Positions 9,101 through 18,251 of a DNA stretch of 59,476 nucleotides are shown here, piece by piece. Made by a program: the position numbers and the translations under genes. Numbering within the stretch: position 1 is the first letter of the stretch; every line of letters begins with the position of its first letter. Below the pieces are notes generated by a model. It did not search any database. It was not told the origin of the DNA and saw only the letters and a list, made by a program, of their open reading frames with translations. The stretch comes from Scybalousia_A sp052170555 (lineage in GTDB: Bacteria; Bacteroidota; Bacteroidia; Bacteroidales; P3): contig JBQNAI010000011.1 of NCBI GenBank assembly GCA_052170555.1, positions 1-59,476 on the forward strand. Reading direction: 5' to 3'.

Positions 9101-9184
9101 AGTTTAAACCGTCCAAAATAACATTTTAGACCGTCTAAAATAATGTTTCAGACGGTCTAAAAAGACATTTTGAACCGTTCAAAC
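9101..9184. promoter_or_regulatory. Array of four palindromes at exactly 22-bp spacing between thiL and folC
   Basis: Palindromes are centred at 9110, 9132, 9154 and 9176. The second is a perfect 19-bp palindrome ATTTTAGACCGTCTAAAAT; the third has core AGACGGTCT; the fourth is TTTGAACCGTTCAAA; the first is degenerate (AAACCGTCC core). The second and fourth differ by changes that keep the symmetry (AGAC/GTCT against GAAC/GTTC). The array lies midway between the divergent -7 boxes of thiL and folC, so operator sites are one reading; a cruciform, hairpin or dispersed repeat is another. Confidence 0.7.
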
Positions 9185-9238
9185 AAAATTATTATATAAT
9201 GTTGCAGAATTGTTTTTAATGATTACAAAAATTATTAT

Positions 9239-9247
9239 TAACTTTGC
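9239..9247 (+). promoter_or_regulatory. -7 promoter box of folC
   Basis: TAACTTTGC about 115 bp before the folC ATG, leaving an untranslated leader of roughly 110 nt. There is no clean TTTG at -33; an AATTG lies further up. Confidence 0.5.
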
Positions 9248-9363
9248 AGGAACAAATAGATTATATCCGTTATTTTACAAGAATAATCCAAATTTTTTAT
9301 TCAAGTGTAAATTAACACAGCATTGGATATGATTTGTTGAATATCACATAAAATACAGTTTTT

Positions 9364-10653
9364 ATGAATTACAAACAAACAATAGAATTTTTATACTCAC
9401 AACTTCCGGTTTTTCATAGACAAGGTGCCTCTGCATACAAGGCTAATCTGGATTCTACTATCGCTCTAATGACAGCATTAAAACATCCTGAAAATAAATT
9501 TCGTTCTATTCATGTTGCTGGCACAAATGGTAAAGGTTCTTCTTCTCACCTATTGTCTTCTATAATGTATGAGTACGGTTTGAAAATCGGATTACACACA
9601 TCTCCACATCTGAGAGACTTAACAGAAAGAATTGTTGTAGACGGAAAACAAGTAAGTAAAAATTATGTTATTCAATTTGTAAAAAACAACAAAAAGATTA
9701 TTGAAAATATTGGTCCCTCCTTCTTTGAAATGATGGTTGCAATGGCATTTAAATATTTTGCCGATAGGGTCGATATCGCTGTTGTAGAAGTTGGTATGGG
9801 AGGAAGGTTAGATTCTACAAATGTCATCACACCAGAAATTGCTCTGATTACAAATATTTCTTTCGATCATACACAGTTTTTGGGCAATACGTTAGAAAAG
9901 ATTGCCACACAGAAAGCAGGTATAATCAAACAAGGAATACCTGTAGTTATATCGCAATCACAAACAGAGACAATACCTATTTTTTGTGCCAAAGCAAAGG
10001 AAATGGGTAGTAAAATTTATTTCGCTGATAATAATTTCTCCTTTCGCAATGACAGGATAGAAAATGGTTGTTTGATAATGGATATTTACAAGAATAATAT
10101 CCCATATATCAAAAATCTTGTAAGCAGTCTTGCCGGCGACTATCAAAAGAAAAATATTTTAGGAGTAATTCAAACTATTGAGGCATTGAATGAAACAGGT
10201 AGATACAATATTTCTAAAGACAATATAACCAATGGTATCAAAAATGTACAACAAAATTTCCCATTAATGGGACGCTGGCAAACTATTGCAACAAACCCAC
10301 TAACTATATGTGATACAGGACACAATGAAGACGGATTGAAATATGTTATCTCACAACTTGAACGCACAAAAAAGGGAAGACTTCATTTTGTTATAGGAGT
10401 TGTAAATGATAAAGACATTGATAGTGAAATTAATATGTTACCAAAAGATGCTCTTTACTACCTTTGCAAAGCAAATATTCCAAGAGGTTTGGGTGTTGAG
10501 CTACTTCAAACAAGATTTGAAAAACACCATTTAACTTACTCCTCATATTCGTCTGTCAAAGAAGCTTTTGAGCAGGCGAAACAAGATGCCTTAAAAGACG
10601 GAGGTATGGTTTTCATTGGAGGAAGTACCTATACGGTAGCGGAAATAGTGTAG
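9364..10653 (+). CDS. folC: Bifunctional dihydrofolate synthase / folylpolyglutamate synthase
   Basis: 429 residues, usual family length. FolC adds glutamate to dihydropteroate and then further glutamates to folates, using ATP. The Mur-ligase-type P-loop HVAGTNGKGSSS is at residues 50-61, followed by the family pattern GLHTSPHLRDLTERI, FFEMMVAMAF, the VVEVGMGGRLDSTN motif and FDHTQFLG..L..IA..KAGI. The C-terminal ligase part includes DTGHNEDGL. It stands alone on the plus strand, divergent from thiL and convergent with the next gene. Identification is secure; which of the two activities dominates cannot be told. Confidence 0.97.
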   Translation: MNYKQTIEFLYSQLPVFHRQGASAYKANLDSTIALMTALKHPENKFRSIHVAGTNGKGSSSHLLSSIMYEYGLKIGLHTSPHLRDLTERIVVDGKQVSKNYVIQFVKNNKKIIENIGPSFFEMMVAMAFKYFADRVDIAVVEVGMGGRLDSTNVITPEIALITNISFDHTQFLGNTLEKIATQKAGIIKQGIPVVISQSQTETIPIFCAKAKEMGSKIYFADNNFSFRNDRIENGCLIMDIYKNNIPYIKNLVSSLAGDYQKKNILGVIQTIEALNETGRYNISKDNITNGIKNVQQNFPLMGRWQTIATNPLTICDTGHNEDGLKYVISQLERTKKGRLHFVIGVVNDKDIDSEINMLPKDALYYLCKANIPRGLGVELLQTRFEKHHLTYSSYSSVKEAFEQAKQDALKDGGMVFIGGSTYTVAEIV

Positions 10654-10715
10654 AAATCAGTAAAAATTAAGCGAATAAAAATGTAAATTGTATAAAGAAA
10701 AATCCACTATTTTGG

Positions 10716-12932
10716 TTACTTCTCTAGTTTTTGATATTTGATAATGTTTTTCTTATAAGTTTTCAAAAAATATTTAAACCACTTATCGTTATTGTACTTG
10801 TCAGTAATACGATATGCCTGTTCTATTTTTTCTTGTCGCCTCATACTATCGTAAGCCATCAATTTACCTATACGTTTCTGTGCTTTTTTGGTGTGTCTTG
10901 CCTTGTACCCCATTTGTTTCAAAGCTCCCAACGACTCTATCGCTCCTTCATATTGTTTATATTTGATAAGATCCTCCGTAGTCTTAATAGCTAATCTATC
11001 GTTTCCTATTTGGGTTAGGATATCTCTCAATGAAGTGTGTCTAACACTCATCTCTGCTAATTTGTTTTTAGTGTAGAATAATTCAAGTTTAGAGTACTCA
11101 ATAAAATATTTAGTAGTATCACCCTGAGATAGCAATCCGTCTATTTGCTCTTTGTTTTTCACATATTCAAGAGGTTCTTCTATTTGACGTTTCAATGAAC
11201 GAATCTTACTTTTATCCAAACGACATTCTCTATTCCCCTTTATCTGAATAGCTCTATTAATATACATTTCAGCAGTATAAAAATCACTCCTTTTTATACA
11301 CTCCAAGATGTCATAAACCATAACATCTATCTCCTCTTGCTTCTTTTTACAGACTTTATTATCAATAGCACGCAAATAAGAATTCATAATACGAATAATA
11401 GCAGTATCTTCCTTCATCGTATATGCCTCAATCAAATCATCTGTCAATGCAACAAGTGAATCAGCTCGCTTCATATCACCTTGAAATATGTAATACTCTG
11501 CCTTAGACATACGTTTAGCAGTAATTTCTCTAATAGCTCTAACATACATCTCAGATACAGCTCTCTTATCCCCCTCCATTTTTGCCAAACGATTGGCTTT
11601 TTCTAACACTTCTAACGCTTTTTCATAATTATTTACTTGCATAAACTGACGTGTTTCAAAGAACTTCTCGTCAACCTGCCTATCTATTGCCTTAGTTTTA
11701 GTTGAAATTACAGCTATACTTTGGTTGGGTAATTTATTATCAGAAGTCGTTAGATAATCTTTCTCTATTTGTGCCACTACTTGCTCCGGCGAAGAAATCG
11801 TATCTTGAATATAATCTTTATAGTCTATACTATAACCTTGATTTGCCACAGTATTTTCAATAGAATCTAATTTAGAGTCAGTAATAGTAGTGCTTCCTTG
11901 TAAAACAACTATCTGTTGTAATACCTGATCCTCATATTGTCCTCCTATCATTGCAGAAAGCTCTTTAGCTTTGGTCAAAAGGTCTATACGTACTTCATTA
12001 TTACGTGCCTCTGGCATGCTTTTAGCCTGTTGTAAATAGCCATCAACAACCATATGTACCACTTGTTCAAACGAAGCATTGTCATCAATGGCCTCCCTAT
12101 TACGTTGAAAGTAATCATATGTGTTTCTCACAAAATCACCTGCCACCATCAATTCTCCTTTGGAGATAGCTTTCTTTGTAATATCAATATGATTATCATA
12201 AATCCCCTTTTGGCAAATCTCCAAATTCTTTTTAACTATATTCCCTCTACAAATACCTAAATTATCTCTCTTACACCAATTATCAAGTTCAAAAAGAATG
12301 TCATAAGCATATGCATATTTACCTTGTTTTGTCAAAGCCATACTTTTTAATAAATTTTTATCATATGCATAAGCCATAAGATTCTGACAAAGTAGCCTTT
12401 CTTCTTGTGTAGGATGCATGCCAGAAATAATAGCAGTCAATCTATCCATGGTTTTTATGATTTGGCCCGAATCTAAATTCAATTTGCTCAATTCATACTG
12501 TGCCATTATATTGTCTTCTTTGATTGCAATGGATTTTTGCAAATAGTCATATGCGTTGTTTTTTTTGTTATCAGACAAAAAACCAATAGCCTTTGTATAA
12601 TACATCATAGAAACTCTCGGAGTCAGAAAATCTATCAACTCTTTATTCTGCTTGATTATTGTTTTGAGCTCAATATATTTGGCATATATATCATTCTCTA
12701 TTGTGTATCTTTGATTTTCTTCCACAAATTGTAACGCTTTCTCTATTTGATAAGAATACACTGCAATCATATCAATATTATCTGTAGAAATCGCGGAAAT
12801 GGTTTTAATATGTTTGTCAAATGCTTTAATAAGATCTTTTTTCTGCACATCGCTCAGTGACTGTGCAACAACACTAATACAATTAATGCAAACTACGGTT
12901 AAAAGTAAAAATTTATTCAGTATATTTTTCAT
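10716..12932 (-). CDS. Large exported helical (TPR-like) protein of unknown function
   Basis: 738 residues from the ATG at 12932, chosen because it begins a clean signal peptide (MKNILNKFLLLTVVCINCISVVAQ, cut after AQ); 12 more codons are open upstream but would spoil it. The rest is almost entirely predicted alpha-helical, lysine/glutamate rich, with recurrent A..Y..KA../YDIL.-type helical pairs (for example near 120-150, 200-225, 440-470, 650-700), which looks like degenerate tetratricopeptide repeats. No catalytic motif is visible. A periplasmic or lipid-surface scaffold is plausible for this kind of Bacteroidota protein. An imperfect -7 box (TACTTTCGC, 12962-12954) precedes it. Confidence 0.75.
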   Translation of the reverse strand: MKNILNKFLLLTVVCINCISVVAQSLSDVQKKDLIKAFDKHIKTISAISTDNIDMIAVYSYQIEKALQFVEENQRYTIENDIYAKYIELKTIIKQNKELIDFLTPRVSMMYYTKAIGFLSDNKKNNAYDYLQKSIAIKEDNIMAQYELSKLNLDSGQIIKTMDRLTAIISGMHPTQEERLLCQNLMAYAYDKNLLKSMALTKQGKYAYAYDILFELDNWCKRDNLGICRGNIVKKNLEICQKGIYDNHIDITKKAISKGELMVAGDFVRNTYDYFQRNREAIDDNASFEQVVHMVVDGYLQQAKSMPEARNNEVRIDLLTKAKELSAMIGGQYEDQVLQQIVVLQGSTTITDSKLDSIENTVANQGYSIDYKDYIQDTISSPEQVVAQIEKDYLTTSDNKLPNQSIAVISTKTKAIDRQVDEKFFETRQFMQVNNYEKALEVLEKANRLAKMEGDKRAVSEMYVRAIREITAKRMSKAEYYIFQGDMKRADSLVALTDDLIEAYTMKEDTAIIRIMNSYLRAIDNKVCKKKQEEIDVMVYDILECIKRSDFYTAEMYINRAIQIKGNRECRLDKSKIRSLKRQIEEPLEYVKNKEQIDGLLSQGDTTKYFIEYSKLELFYTKNKLAEMSVRHTSLRDILTQIGNDRLAIKTTEDLIKYKQYEGAIESLGALKQMGYKARHTKKAQKRIGKLMAYDSMRRQEKIEQAYRITDKYNNDKWFKYFLKTYKKNIIKYQKLEK

Positions 12933-12968
12933 CGCAAATTGAGAATTTAAGTGGCGAAAGTAATACAA

Positions 12969-13295
12969 AATTTTTATTTAATAACTTGTCATACAAATAA
13001 ACATTCAGCAAGTATAATAATATTTTCAATTGTATATAGTCACTGGATATACAATTTTTATTCTTTTTAAAGTATTCCCGTAAAAATTATAAATTATTTA
13101 TGAATAAATAATAAAAATACATTTCTAAAATACATAAAAAATATTTTTAATCTATCTTAACTAAAATGATTCTTATTATTAAAAATTTATTCCAACTATT
13201 CGCAAAAATCGTAACCTGCAAGTATACAAACAAATGTTTATATCATAGAAATTGTTGCAGTGAAATAATCCTTAACTTTTTACGTTGTTGTCAGT
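12969..13295. other. AT-rich divergent intergenic region
   Basis: It separates the divergent TPR-like and WbqC-like genes. It holds one perfect inverted repeat, AATTGTATAT (13028-13037) / ATATACAATT (13047-13056) with a 9-nt loop, which could be an operator or a hairpin. No full -33/-7 promoter was found in front of the plus-strand gene, and there is no open frame worth calling. Confidence 0.4.
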
Positions 13296-13943
13296 ATGAA
13301 TGATTTTGACAAATTGAAAATAAATAACAACCTACCTGTTGCTCATTTGCAATTTTTCCCTTGCGTTGCAGAATTAATTTTGTTTGAGCAATTAGAAGCT
13401 ATTTCAATAGATGTATTTGAGAATTTTCCGAAACAAACTTTTAGAAACCGTGCTACGATACTGTCTTCACAAGGCATTCTCAATATTATCGTTCCAGTGA
13501 AAAGCAATAATAAAGAAAAAGTTCTAACTAAAGATATTGAGATTTCTTATTCAGAAAAATGGAATATGGAGGCATGGCGTACAATTTTTTCTTGTTACGG
13601 TAAAAGTCCGTTTTTCATATACTATGCAGATAAAGTCAAAACATTGCTACTAGAACAATATAAATATTTGATGGATTTAAATCTCAAAGTTTTTTATTTC
13701 CTCAAACAAGCTCTACAACTCAAATGTGATATATTCTTCACATCACAATATATAGATAGAACTATAGACAATTATCGTAATATGTTTATGCCTAAAAACA
13801 GAGAGGAAGACGGGAAAAATATTAAACCATATTACCAGTGTTTCGAGGAGAAATTTATGTTCCAAACTAATCTTTCTTCCCTCGATTTACTCTTCAATTT
13901 AGGTAATCAGGCAGGCGAATACCTTAGAAGTGCAACCCAATAG
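13296..13943 (+). CDS. WbqC-like family protein
   Basis: 215 residues. N-terminal LPVAHLQFFPCVAELILFE and, further on, FRNRATILSSQGILNIIVPVK and the C-terminal YYQCFEEKFMFQTNLSSLDLLFNLG are the conserved parts of the WbqC family. WbqC was named for its place in an O-antigen cluster; the biochemical activity of the family is not something I can state with confidence, though nucleotide-sugar amine modification has been discussed. No polysaccharide genes adjoin it here. Its last 20 nt overlap the 3' end of the convergent PAP2 gene, so transcripts of the two genes would be antisense to each other. Confidence 0.8.
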   Translation: MNDFDKLKINNNLPVAHLQFFPCVAELILFEQLEAISIDVFENFPKQTFRNRATILSSQGILNIIVPVKSNNKEKVLTKDIEISYSEKWNMEAWRTIFSCYGKSPFFIYYADKVKTLLLEQYKYLMDLNLKVFYFLKQALQLKCDIFFTSQYIDRTIDNYRNMFMPKNREEDGKNIKPYYQCFEEKFMFQTNLSSLDLLFNLGNQAGEYLRSATQ

Positions 13944-15222
13944 TAGCTCCTAATGATAAGGTCGTGAAATTTCTTTTTTTATTTTCTACTTTTATTGAAG
14001 TAAAGTAGGTATCAGCAAAGAAACGTAAATAAGTATGTCTTTCTACCCAAAAATTGAGATAGATACCGTTGGAATATTGAAAATTATTTTGTTTACCTAA
14101 TGGAAAATTTGATTGCAAATACTTTCCATCTATATGATTGAAGCCCAAACCAAGTCTTATCCCCATATTAATATGCTGTAACAACGTAATAGAAAAAGCA
14201 GGCCCGATTTCTAGGGATTGAACAAACATGACAGAATCCTCAAATAAGCTAATATCTCTATTATCTACAACATAACCATCAGACTTTGTCCTTATGTCTA
14301 TTCCTACGAACTTGCAAGGGAAATAAGCTACCTCCATACCAATACCAATACCGTTGCGAATAGAGTATTCAGTGTTGTTCCCTAATTTTTGTGTAGCCTT
14401 AAATAAATTAATGTTGTAAGAAAGAAAAGCATTTGCGAAAGAAGGTGTTTGTTCATACATATCATCATCAAAAGGAGCAACAGTAGAAGGATGGTTTTTA
14501 TTAAAAATAACATCTGTCAAGGCATATGAAAACTCTGTTGCCAAAATACCTAACCCTGCTCCAAAAAGAACATCGCAAATCCAGTGTCTATTGTTTGCTA
14601 AACGAGAAAGGCCTGTGATTGTTGCAATCGTATAGCCACCAATACTAACCCAAGGGTATTGTTCTTTGTATTCTTTTGATAGAATAGAGGCTCCGATAAA
14701 TGCAGCAGTAGTATGCCCTGAGGGAAAAGAATTAGCCCCTCTTTTGTCTGGACGAAGTGCACTCAGATTCGCTTTCATCAGTACAACCAATCCATGTCCT
14801 ACTCCATAGGAGAGCGATGTAGAGGTTATAAGCTCTCCCCAGGAACTTCTATTTTTAAATCCTAACCCTTTCAAAGTGAAAGTTAATCCCAAGGGAACAA
14901 ACTGTAAGTAAGTATCATAATCATTTGAAAACTTATCTAGGTACCTCAACCTCATATCTCTTATATTAACATTATATTTTTTTGCGACTATACTCTGAGA
15001 TATGAGTGTTAGCCCATAATATGTAGAGTTCAAAGTTTGATGTTCAAAAAACCTACTGACCGACAAACTCTTCTGTGAAGTAGTTTTATGAAATACAGTA
15101 TCAGTTTGAGAATGGATTATATGTAATTGAAAAAATAAAATAAAAAATACCACACACAAAACACTATTACTTGTTTTGTGTGCGTATATATTAATATTCA
15201 ACACATTAGAACGGAAGATCAT
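13924..15222 (-). CDS. Exported PAP2-family phosphatase with a C-terminal outer-membrane-barrel-like region
   Basis: 432 residues from the ATG at 15222. Upstream codons in frame lie inside the DUF3127 gene and are unlikely to be coding in this frame. An unusually long n-region precedes the hydrophobic stretch SVLCVVFFILFFQLHIIHSQ, a signal peptide. The three PAP2 motifs are present: K..LSALRP (about 150-157), PSGH (167-170) and SR..NNRHW..D (H near 213). After residue ~250 come alternating amphipathic strands ending in a terminal phenylalanine (TIGLHF), as in outer-membrane barrels. Dephosphorylation of a lipid phosphate or pyrophosphate (lipid A, undecaprenyl-PP or phosphatidylglycerol phosphate) is the family role; an outer-membrane location is inferred. 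The start overlaps the DUF3127 gene by 17 nt, so the two are translationally coupled. Confidence 0.85.
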   Translation of the reverse strand: MIFRSNVLNINIYAHKTSNSVLCVVFFILFFQLHIIHSQTDTVFHKTTSQKSLSVSRFFEHQTLNSTYYGLTLISQSIVAKKYNVNIRDMRLRYLDKFSNDYDTYLQFVPLGLTFTLKGLGFKNRSSWGELITSTSLSYGVGHGLVVLMKANLSALRPDKRGANSFPSGHTTAAFIGASILSKEYKEQYPWVSIGGYTIATITGLSRLANNRHWICDVLFGAGLGILATEFSYALTDVIFNKNHPSTVAPFDDDMYEQTPSFANAFLSYNINLFKATQKLGNNTEYSIRNGIGIGMEVAYFPCKFVGIDIRTKSDGYVVDNRDISLFEDSVMFVQSLEIGPAFSITLLQHINMGIRLGLGFNHIDGKYLQSNFPLGKQNNFQYSNGIYLNFWVERHTYLRFFADTYFTSIKVENKKRNFTTLSLGATIGLHF

Positions 15223-15703
15223 CTCCGTCTTGTTCCATTTCCGCTTGTTCAATAGTCCCTCCCATTTGTTGAGATGAAACGGGTGGCTGTTGGTACGCAA
15301 CCGAGCTTTCCTGTTGTACATCTTGAGTTGTTGGAGAAGACGGTACTTGAGACTGAGGTTGCATTTGAGATTGAGACATAGGCGGTTGGTAAGCTTGCAT
15401 CTGTTGTACATATGGATTTTGTGGCATCGCAGAGGTAAAAGTTTCTATATTATTACATCTACAGTCTGTATACCAACGCCCTTGAAACTCCCTGGATTCA
15501 AGACTAAAAACAATTTTAAGCGTAGTCCCCAATGCAATGTTTTTCATTGCCATAAGTTTATCCTCCCCCCATAGAGAAAAAGCAACCTTACGAGAGTATT
15601 GTTCATCAGTTTCTATAACAAATCCACCTCTAATCCAAGGACCTCTCGCACTTTCGCCTCTTTGGTCAGGTAGAACCTCTACTAATTTTCCTATTATTTC
15701 CAT
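15206..15703 (-). CDS. DUF3127 protein with an SSB-like acidic C-terminal tip
   Basis: 165 residues. Residues 1-90 form a compact OB-fold-like beta domain (MEIIGKLVEVLPDQRG ... FVIETDEQYSRKVAFSLWG ... LKIVFSLESREFQGRWYTDCRC), the DUF3127 region found in Bacteroidota. A glutamine/proline/methionine-rich low-complexity linker (about 92-150) follows and the protein ends EQDGDDLPF. Single-stranded-DNA-binding proteins have the same plan: OB domain, disordered Q/P linker and a D-D-x-P-F tip that recruits repair and replication enzymes. I therefore infer a ssDNA-binding or SSB-partner-mimicking role. It is co-transcribed with the PAP2 gene (17-nt overlap). No -7 box was seen upstream. Confidence 0.85.
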   Translation of the reverse strand: MEIIGKLVEVLPDQRGESARGPWIRGGFVIETDEQYSRKVAFSLWGEDKLMAMKNIALGTTLKIVFSLESREFQGRWYTDCRCNNIETFTSAMPQNPYVQQMQAYQPPMSQSQMQPQSQVPSSPTTQDVQQESSVAYQQPPVSSQQMGGTIEQAEMEQDGDDLPF

Positions 15704-15835
15704 CTTATATATATTTTTTTTATTACTCTAAATTTTTTACTAATGTCACATTTATCAAAATTTCATGCTGCCGAATTCTTTTCTGAAAAAATAAATTTTA
15801 TTCCCAAAAAAATTCTGCAATCAAATTACTCTCTT

Positions 15836-17932
15836 CTATTTTTTTGAAACTTTAAGCCATCTATCCAACCAATCAAAGAAATTTCTTTGCCATAGAATAC
15901 CATTTTGTGGCTTAAGAACCCAATGAGTTTCGTCCGGAAAATATAAATATCTGGCAGGAATTCCACGATTCAAAGCAGCGTTATATGCGGCCATACCCTG
16001 CGATGCTACAATTCTGAAATCAAATTCAGAATGTATAACCATAAGCGGCGTATCCCATTTATCAACAAACAAATGAGGAGAGTTAGCATAGGATTTTTTT
16101 ACTTTATTATCCTTGCTCCAATAAGGACCACCCAGATCCCAATTTACAAACCACATTTCTTCCGTCTCAAGATACTGTTGCTCTAAATTAAACATACCAT
16201 TATGAGCTATAAAAGCTTTAAATCGCTTGTCATGATGACCAGCAAGCCAATAAACACTATAACCTCCGAAACTAGCCCCAACAGCTCCACGATGTTCTGT
16301 ATCAACATAAGATTCTTTAGAAATTTCATCAATAGCAGTCAAATAATCTTTCATGCATTGTCCACCATAATCACCACTAATTTGCTCTAACCATTGCTGA
16401 CCAAAACCAGGTAATCCTCTACGATTAGGAGCAACAATAATATAGCCGTGAGCAGCCATAATCTGAAAATTCCATCTGTAAGACCAAAACTGAGATACTG
16501 TACTCTGAGGACCACCTTCGCAATAAAGTAACGTAGGGTATTTTTTAGTAGAATCAAAATCGGGAGGGAAAATAACCCACGTATGAAGATCTTTTCCATC
16601 GCTGGCTTTCAACCACCGTTCTTCCACTTTCCCCCATCTAATCTTTGCCATAAGATCATCATTCACAGTAGAAATCTTAACTTGTTTACCATTATTCTCT
16701 TCCACTGACCATATCTCAATAGGATTACTCATACTCATTCTTGTAGCTATCAATTTGTTACCACAAGGTATGACCGAGGTATAGTCACACATAGAGTTGG
16801 TAATTTGTTTTATCTCATTGTTTGCTACATTTAGTTTGTAAATATTATCCTTTGCGTGATAGTCAGAAACAAAATAGATATACTTGCTATCCGAAGAGAA
16901 TTTCAACCCATTAGCATTCTGATCAAATTGTTTAGTCATATATTTAGAAGTTTTAGTAGAGAAATCATATACAAACAAACGTACCTTATCTGCCTCATAT
17001 CCATCTCTTTCCATACTTTCCCACGCAATAGTCTTACCATCAGGAGAAAAAACAGGATTCTGATCATATCCCATCATTCCTTCAGAAATATTCTCTGTTG
17101 TTTTTTTCTCAATATCATACAAATAAATATCACTATTAGTTGAATATGCATATTGCTTGCCTATTTTCTTCCTACAAGTGTAGGCAATACGTCTACTATC
17201 CGGACTCCATGCAATCTGCTCCATGCCACCCCACGGACGCATTGGACTTTCAAACTCAGTACCGTCCAAAATATTGATACCCTCATTTAATTTTGTACCA
17301 TCAAATTCTGCAACAAATGGTTGAGGAATATTATCTACCCAATCATCCCAATGTCTATAAGCTAGATCATCATTAATCCTACCGGTAGTTTTTTCAATTC
17401 CCTTTTTCAAATAAGCATACTTATCCTTCTTCGCAATAGCTCGTACATAAATAATATGTTTCCCATTTGGAGCATAAGAAAAACCCTCCAAATCTCCATC
17501 TTTAAAGTCCGAAATTTTTTCCCTATTAGTTCCATCCAAATTCATTTCATAGATATTGATATCCGTTGAATCTGCGTAGATAAATCCTATCTTATTACCT
17601 TTGGGATTGAAGATAACATTAAACTCACTATTCTTTGTCTGAGTCAATCGCTGAACATGACTTCCATCAATGTCCATAATATAGATCTCAGCATTTCCCT
17701 TATTCTTTTCTATATCATAATAAGTAACAGTATAAAGAATCTTTTTCCCATCAGCAGACACGCTAACATCTCCTATCCTACCAAAAGCCCATAAAACTTC
17801 GGGAGAAAGCATCCCGTTCTGTACTTCTACTATGGGTTTCCCAATGGCATCTTTATCTTTAATTTTTTTTTGTTGACAACTTATCAACACAATCACAAGA
17901 CCCAAGACAGTAACAATCAATTTAGTCTTCAT
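15836..17932 (-). CDS. S9-family serine peptidase, lipoprotein (prolyl oligopeptidase / acylaminoacyl peptidase type)
   Basis: 698 residues. The signal peptide ends in the lipobox LISC (Cys near 20), so a lipoprotein of the periplasm or outer membrane is predicted. Residues ~45-430 carry beta-propeller/TolB-like repeats (for example ISVSADGKKILYTVTYYD, IAWSPDSRRIAYTCRK, PVFSPDGKTIAWESM). The alpha/beta-hydrolase domain follows with the nucleophile in GASFGG (Ser near 554), Asp near 638 (HSEFDFR) and His near 670 (DETHWV). Family members release dipeptides or acyl-amino acids from short peptides, useful to an amino-acid fermenting bacterium. A -7 box TAACTTTGC lies about 60 bp upstream; a second TATATTTGC is at 18101-18109. 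Confidence 0.93.
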   Translation of the reverse strand: MKTKLIVTVLGLVIVLISCQQKKIKDKDAIGKPIVEVQNGMLSPEVLWAFGRIGDVSVSADGKKILYTVTYYDIEKNKGNAEIYIMDIDGSHVQRLTQTKNSEFNVIFNPKGNKIGFIYADSTDINIYEMNLDGTNREKISDFKDGDLEGFSYAPNGKHIIYVRAIAKKDKYAYLKKGIEKTTGRINDDLAYRHWDDWVDNIPQPFVAEFDGTKLNEGINILDGTEFESPMRPWGGMEQIAWSPDSRRIAYTCRKKIGKQYAYSTNSDIYLYDIEKKTTENISEGMMGYDQNPVFSPDGKTIAWESMERDGYEADKVRLFVYDFSTKTSKYMTKQFDQNANGLKFSSDSKYIYFVSDYHAKDNIYKLNVANNEIKQITNSMCDYTSVIPCGNKLIATRMSMSNPIEIWSVEENNGKQVKISTVNDDLMAKIRWGKVEERWLKASDGKDLHTWVIFPPDFDSTKKYPTLLYCEGGPQSTVSQFWSYRWNFQIMAAHGYIIVAPNRRGLPGFGQQWLEQISGDYGGQCMKDYLTAIDEISKESYVDTEHRGAVGASFGGYSVYWLAGHHDKRFKAFIAHNGMFNLEQQYLETEEMWFVNWDLGGPYWSKDNKVKKSYANSPHLFVDKWDTPLMVIHSEFDFRIVASQGMAAYNAALNRGIPARYLYFPDETHWVLKPQNGILWQRNFFDWLDRWLKVSKK

Positions 17933-17990
17933 ATTTTTTTATTTTTTATTATTATCGCCCTGATATATAAATATCACAAATTTCAAGGGT

Positions 17991-17999
17991 GCAAAGTTA
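17991..17999 (-). promoter_or_regulatory. -7 promoter box of the S9 peptidase gene
   Basis: TAACTTTGC on the minus strand, about 60 bp before the start codon; no TTTG at -33. Confidence 0.6.
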
Positions 18000-18251
18000 C
18001 AAATTTTTCATCTATAATAAAAATTATTATATCAAAATAAAATTTTATTTAAAGTTTTTAACCGTTCGGAATTGATTTATATTCATAAAAAATGGCAATC
18101 GCAAATATAAGGTCTAATTCTGGCATTTTTTAATATTTACCTTATTGCATGAAAATAAATAAATAGTAATACAAATAGGTAATATCAATAATTATCTACA
18201 AATAATAAGTAACTAATATTCAAAATGTATGAATTCTTATGCGACAAGAAA
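18000..18251. other. AT-rich gap, possible second promoter
   Basis: A gene-free stretch between the S9 peptidase and the dys hairpin. The only signal I see is a second minus-strand -7-like box TATATTTGC at 18109-18101 without a -33 partner. Confidence 0.3.

Noticed and set aside
9101..9184. CRISPR-like spaced repeats
   Set aside because: The repeat cores are only 9-19 bp, the unit is 22 bp, linkers are similar to each other and no cas genes are present.
15290..15574. 94-codon plus-strand frame opposite the DUF3127 gene
   Set aside because: Antisense shadow created by the Gln/Pro-rich linker codons; no promoter and Arg/Leu low complexity.
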